Part shown: positions 5,973 to 6,184 of the stretch, one piece after another
Layout: every line of letters begins with the position of its first letter
Position numbering within the stretch: position 1 is the first letter of the stretch
Assembly (NCBI GenBank): GCA_030596145.1
Contig: JAUVKS010000123.1
Span: forward strand, 1 to 6,184
Direction of reading: 5' to 3'
DNA: 6,184 nucleotides
Origin: Pseudomonadota bacterium
GTDB lineage: Bacteria; Desulfobacterota; Syntrophia; Syntrophales; JADFWA01
Notes under the pieces: model-generated
Database searches by the model: none
What the model saw: only the letters and a program-made list of their open reading frames with translations
Told to the model about the DNA's origin: nothing
Translations under genes and position numbers: made by a program

Positions 5973-6174
5973 ACCGAGTGAAAAATTGAGTGAATTTCCG
6001 ATAAATTTTTCAAGTTGTCCTTTTCGAAATATTTTCCTTAACAGTCGGAGATTCCCCGCAACTTGAGACTGTGTCATAATTAAGTAGTTCTTTGACAAAA
6101 GAATATAAGGAACAGAAGTAAAGGTGTTACAAAACTCGGGGATATGATAGAGTTTTTCTAAAAGGAGAAACACT
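5973..6174. other. Leader region of the downstream gene
   Basis: These 202 bases hold no credible gene. An 8-bp inverted repeat, TCAAGTTG (6010-6017) and CAACTTGA (6059-6066), could form a long-looped stem or a binding site. TTCCCCG (6052-6058) and CGGGGAT (6137-6143) are a weaker inverted pair. TTGACA (6092-6097) and TATAAG (6104-6109) each resemble promoter boxes, but their mutual spacing is wrong for one promoter, so I do not assign a start site. Confidence 0.4.
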
Positions 6175-6184
6175 ATGGCATATC
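6175..6184 (+). CDS. Start of an unidentified gene, 3' end outside window
   Basis: ATG at 6175 is preceded by AAGGAG (6162-6167) at the ideal distance of seven bases, as for wtpA. Only Met-Ala-Tyr and one further base are inside the window, which is far too little to name a product. The terminator behind the tRNA and the 200-base leader suggest that it is transcribed independently. Confidence 0.6.

Overview
The window looks like a chromosomal stretch from an anaerobic bacterium, most plausibly of the Desulfobacterota / syntrophic delta-proteobacterial type. I infer this from the gene set (a Ski2-like helicase, a ModE-like regulator, a Wtp-type tungstate/molybdate ABC transporter), from the bacterial tRNA-Glu with an encoded CCA end, from the AAGGAG-type ribosome binding sites and TTGACA-type promoters, and from gene-poor spacers full of short hairpin repeats. 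No marker gene in the window fixes the taxon.

Layout. 1-1791 (+) is the 3' part of a Ski2-like DEAH helicase whose 5' end lies outside the window. 1794-1935 is a 142-bp element with inverted ends, flanked by 5-bp direct repeats (TAACC). I read it as a MITE-like insertion placed exactly between two convergent genes. 1935-2288 (-) is a one-domain ModE-type DNA-binding protein. 2289-2632 is a divergent control region with a candidate promoter and an 18-bp inverted repeat that suits a ModE-like operator. 2633-5609 (+) is a three-gene operon, wtpA-wtpB-wtpC: periplasmic oxyanion-binding protein, membrane permease and ATPase. A 176-bp hairpin-rich gap separates wtpA from wtpB, whereas wtpB and wtpC overlap by ATGA. 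5610-5779 is a cluster of nested inverted repeats. 5849-5924 is tRNA-Glu(TTC) with a strong promoter upstream and an intrinsic terminator downstream. At 6175 another gene begins behind a good ribosome binding site and leaves the window after three complete codons.

How it fits together. WtpA would capture tungstate or molybdate outside the inner membrane and hand it to the WtpB/WtpC importer to supply metal for pterin-cofactor enzymes. The divergently transcribed ModE-like protein is the obvious candidate regulator of the operon, although it lacks the usual oxyanion-sensing domains. I see no defence, phage or otherwise unknown multi-gene system. The least ordinary parts are the non-coding ones: the MITE-like insertion at 1794-1935, the hairpins inside the operon and the nested palindrome before the tRNA.
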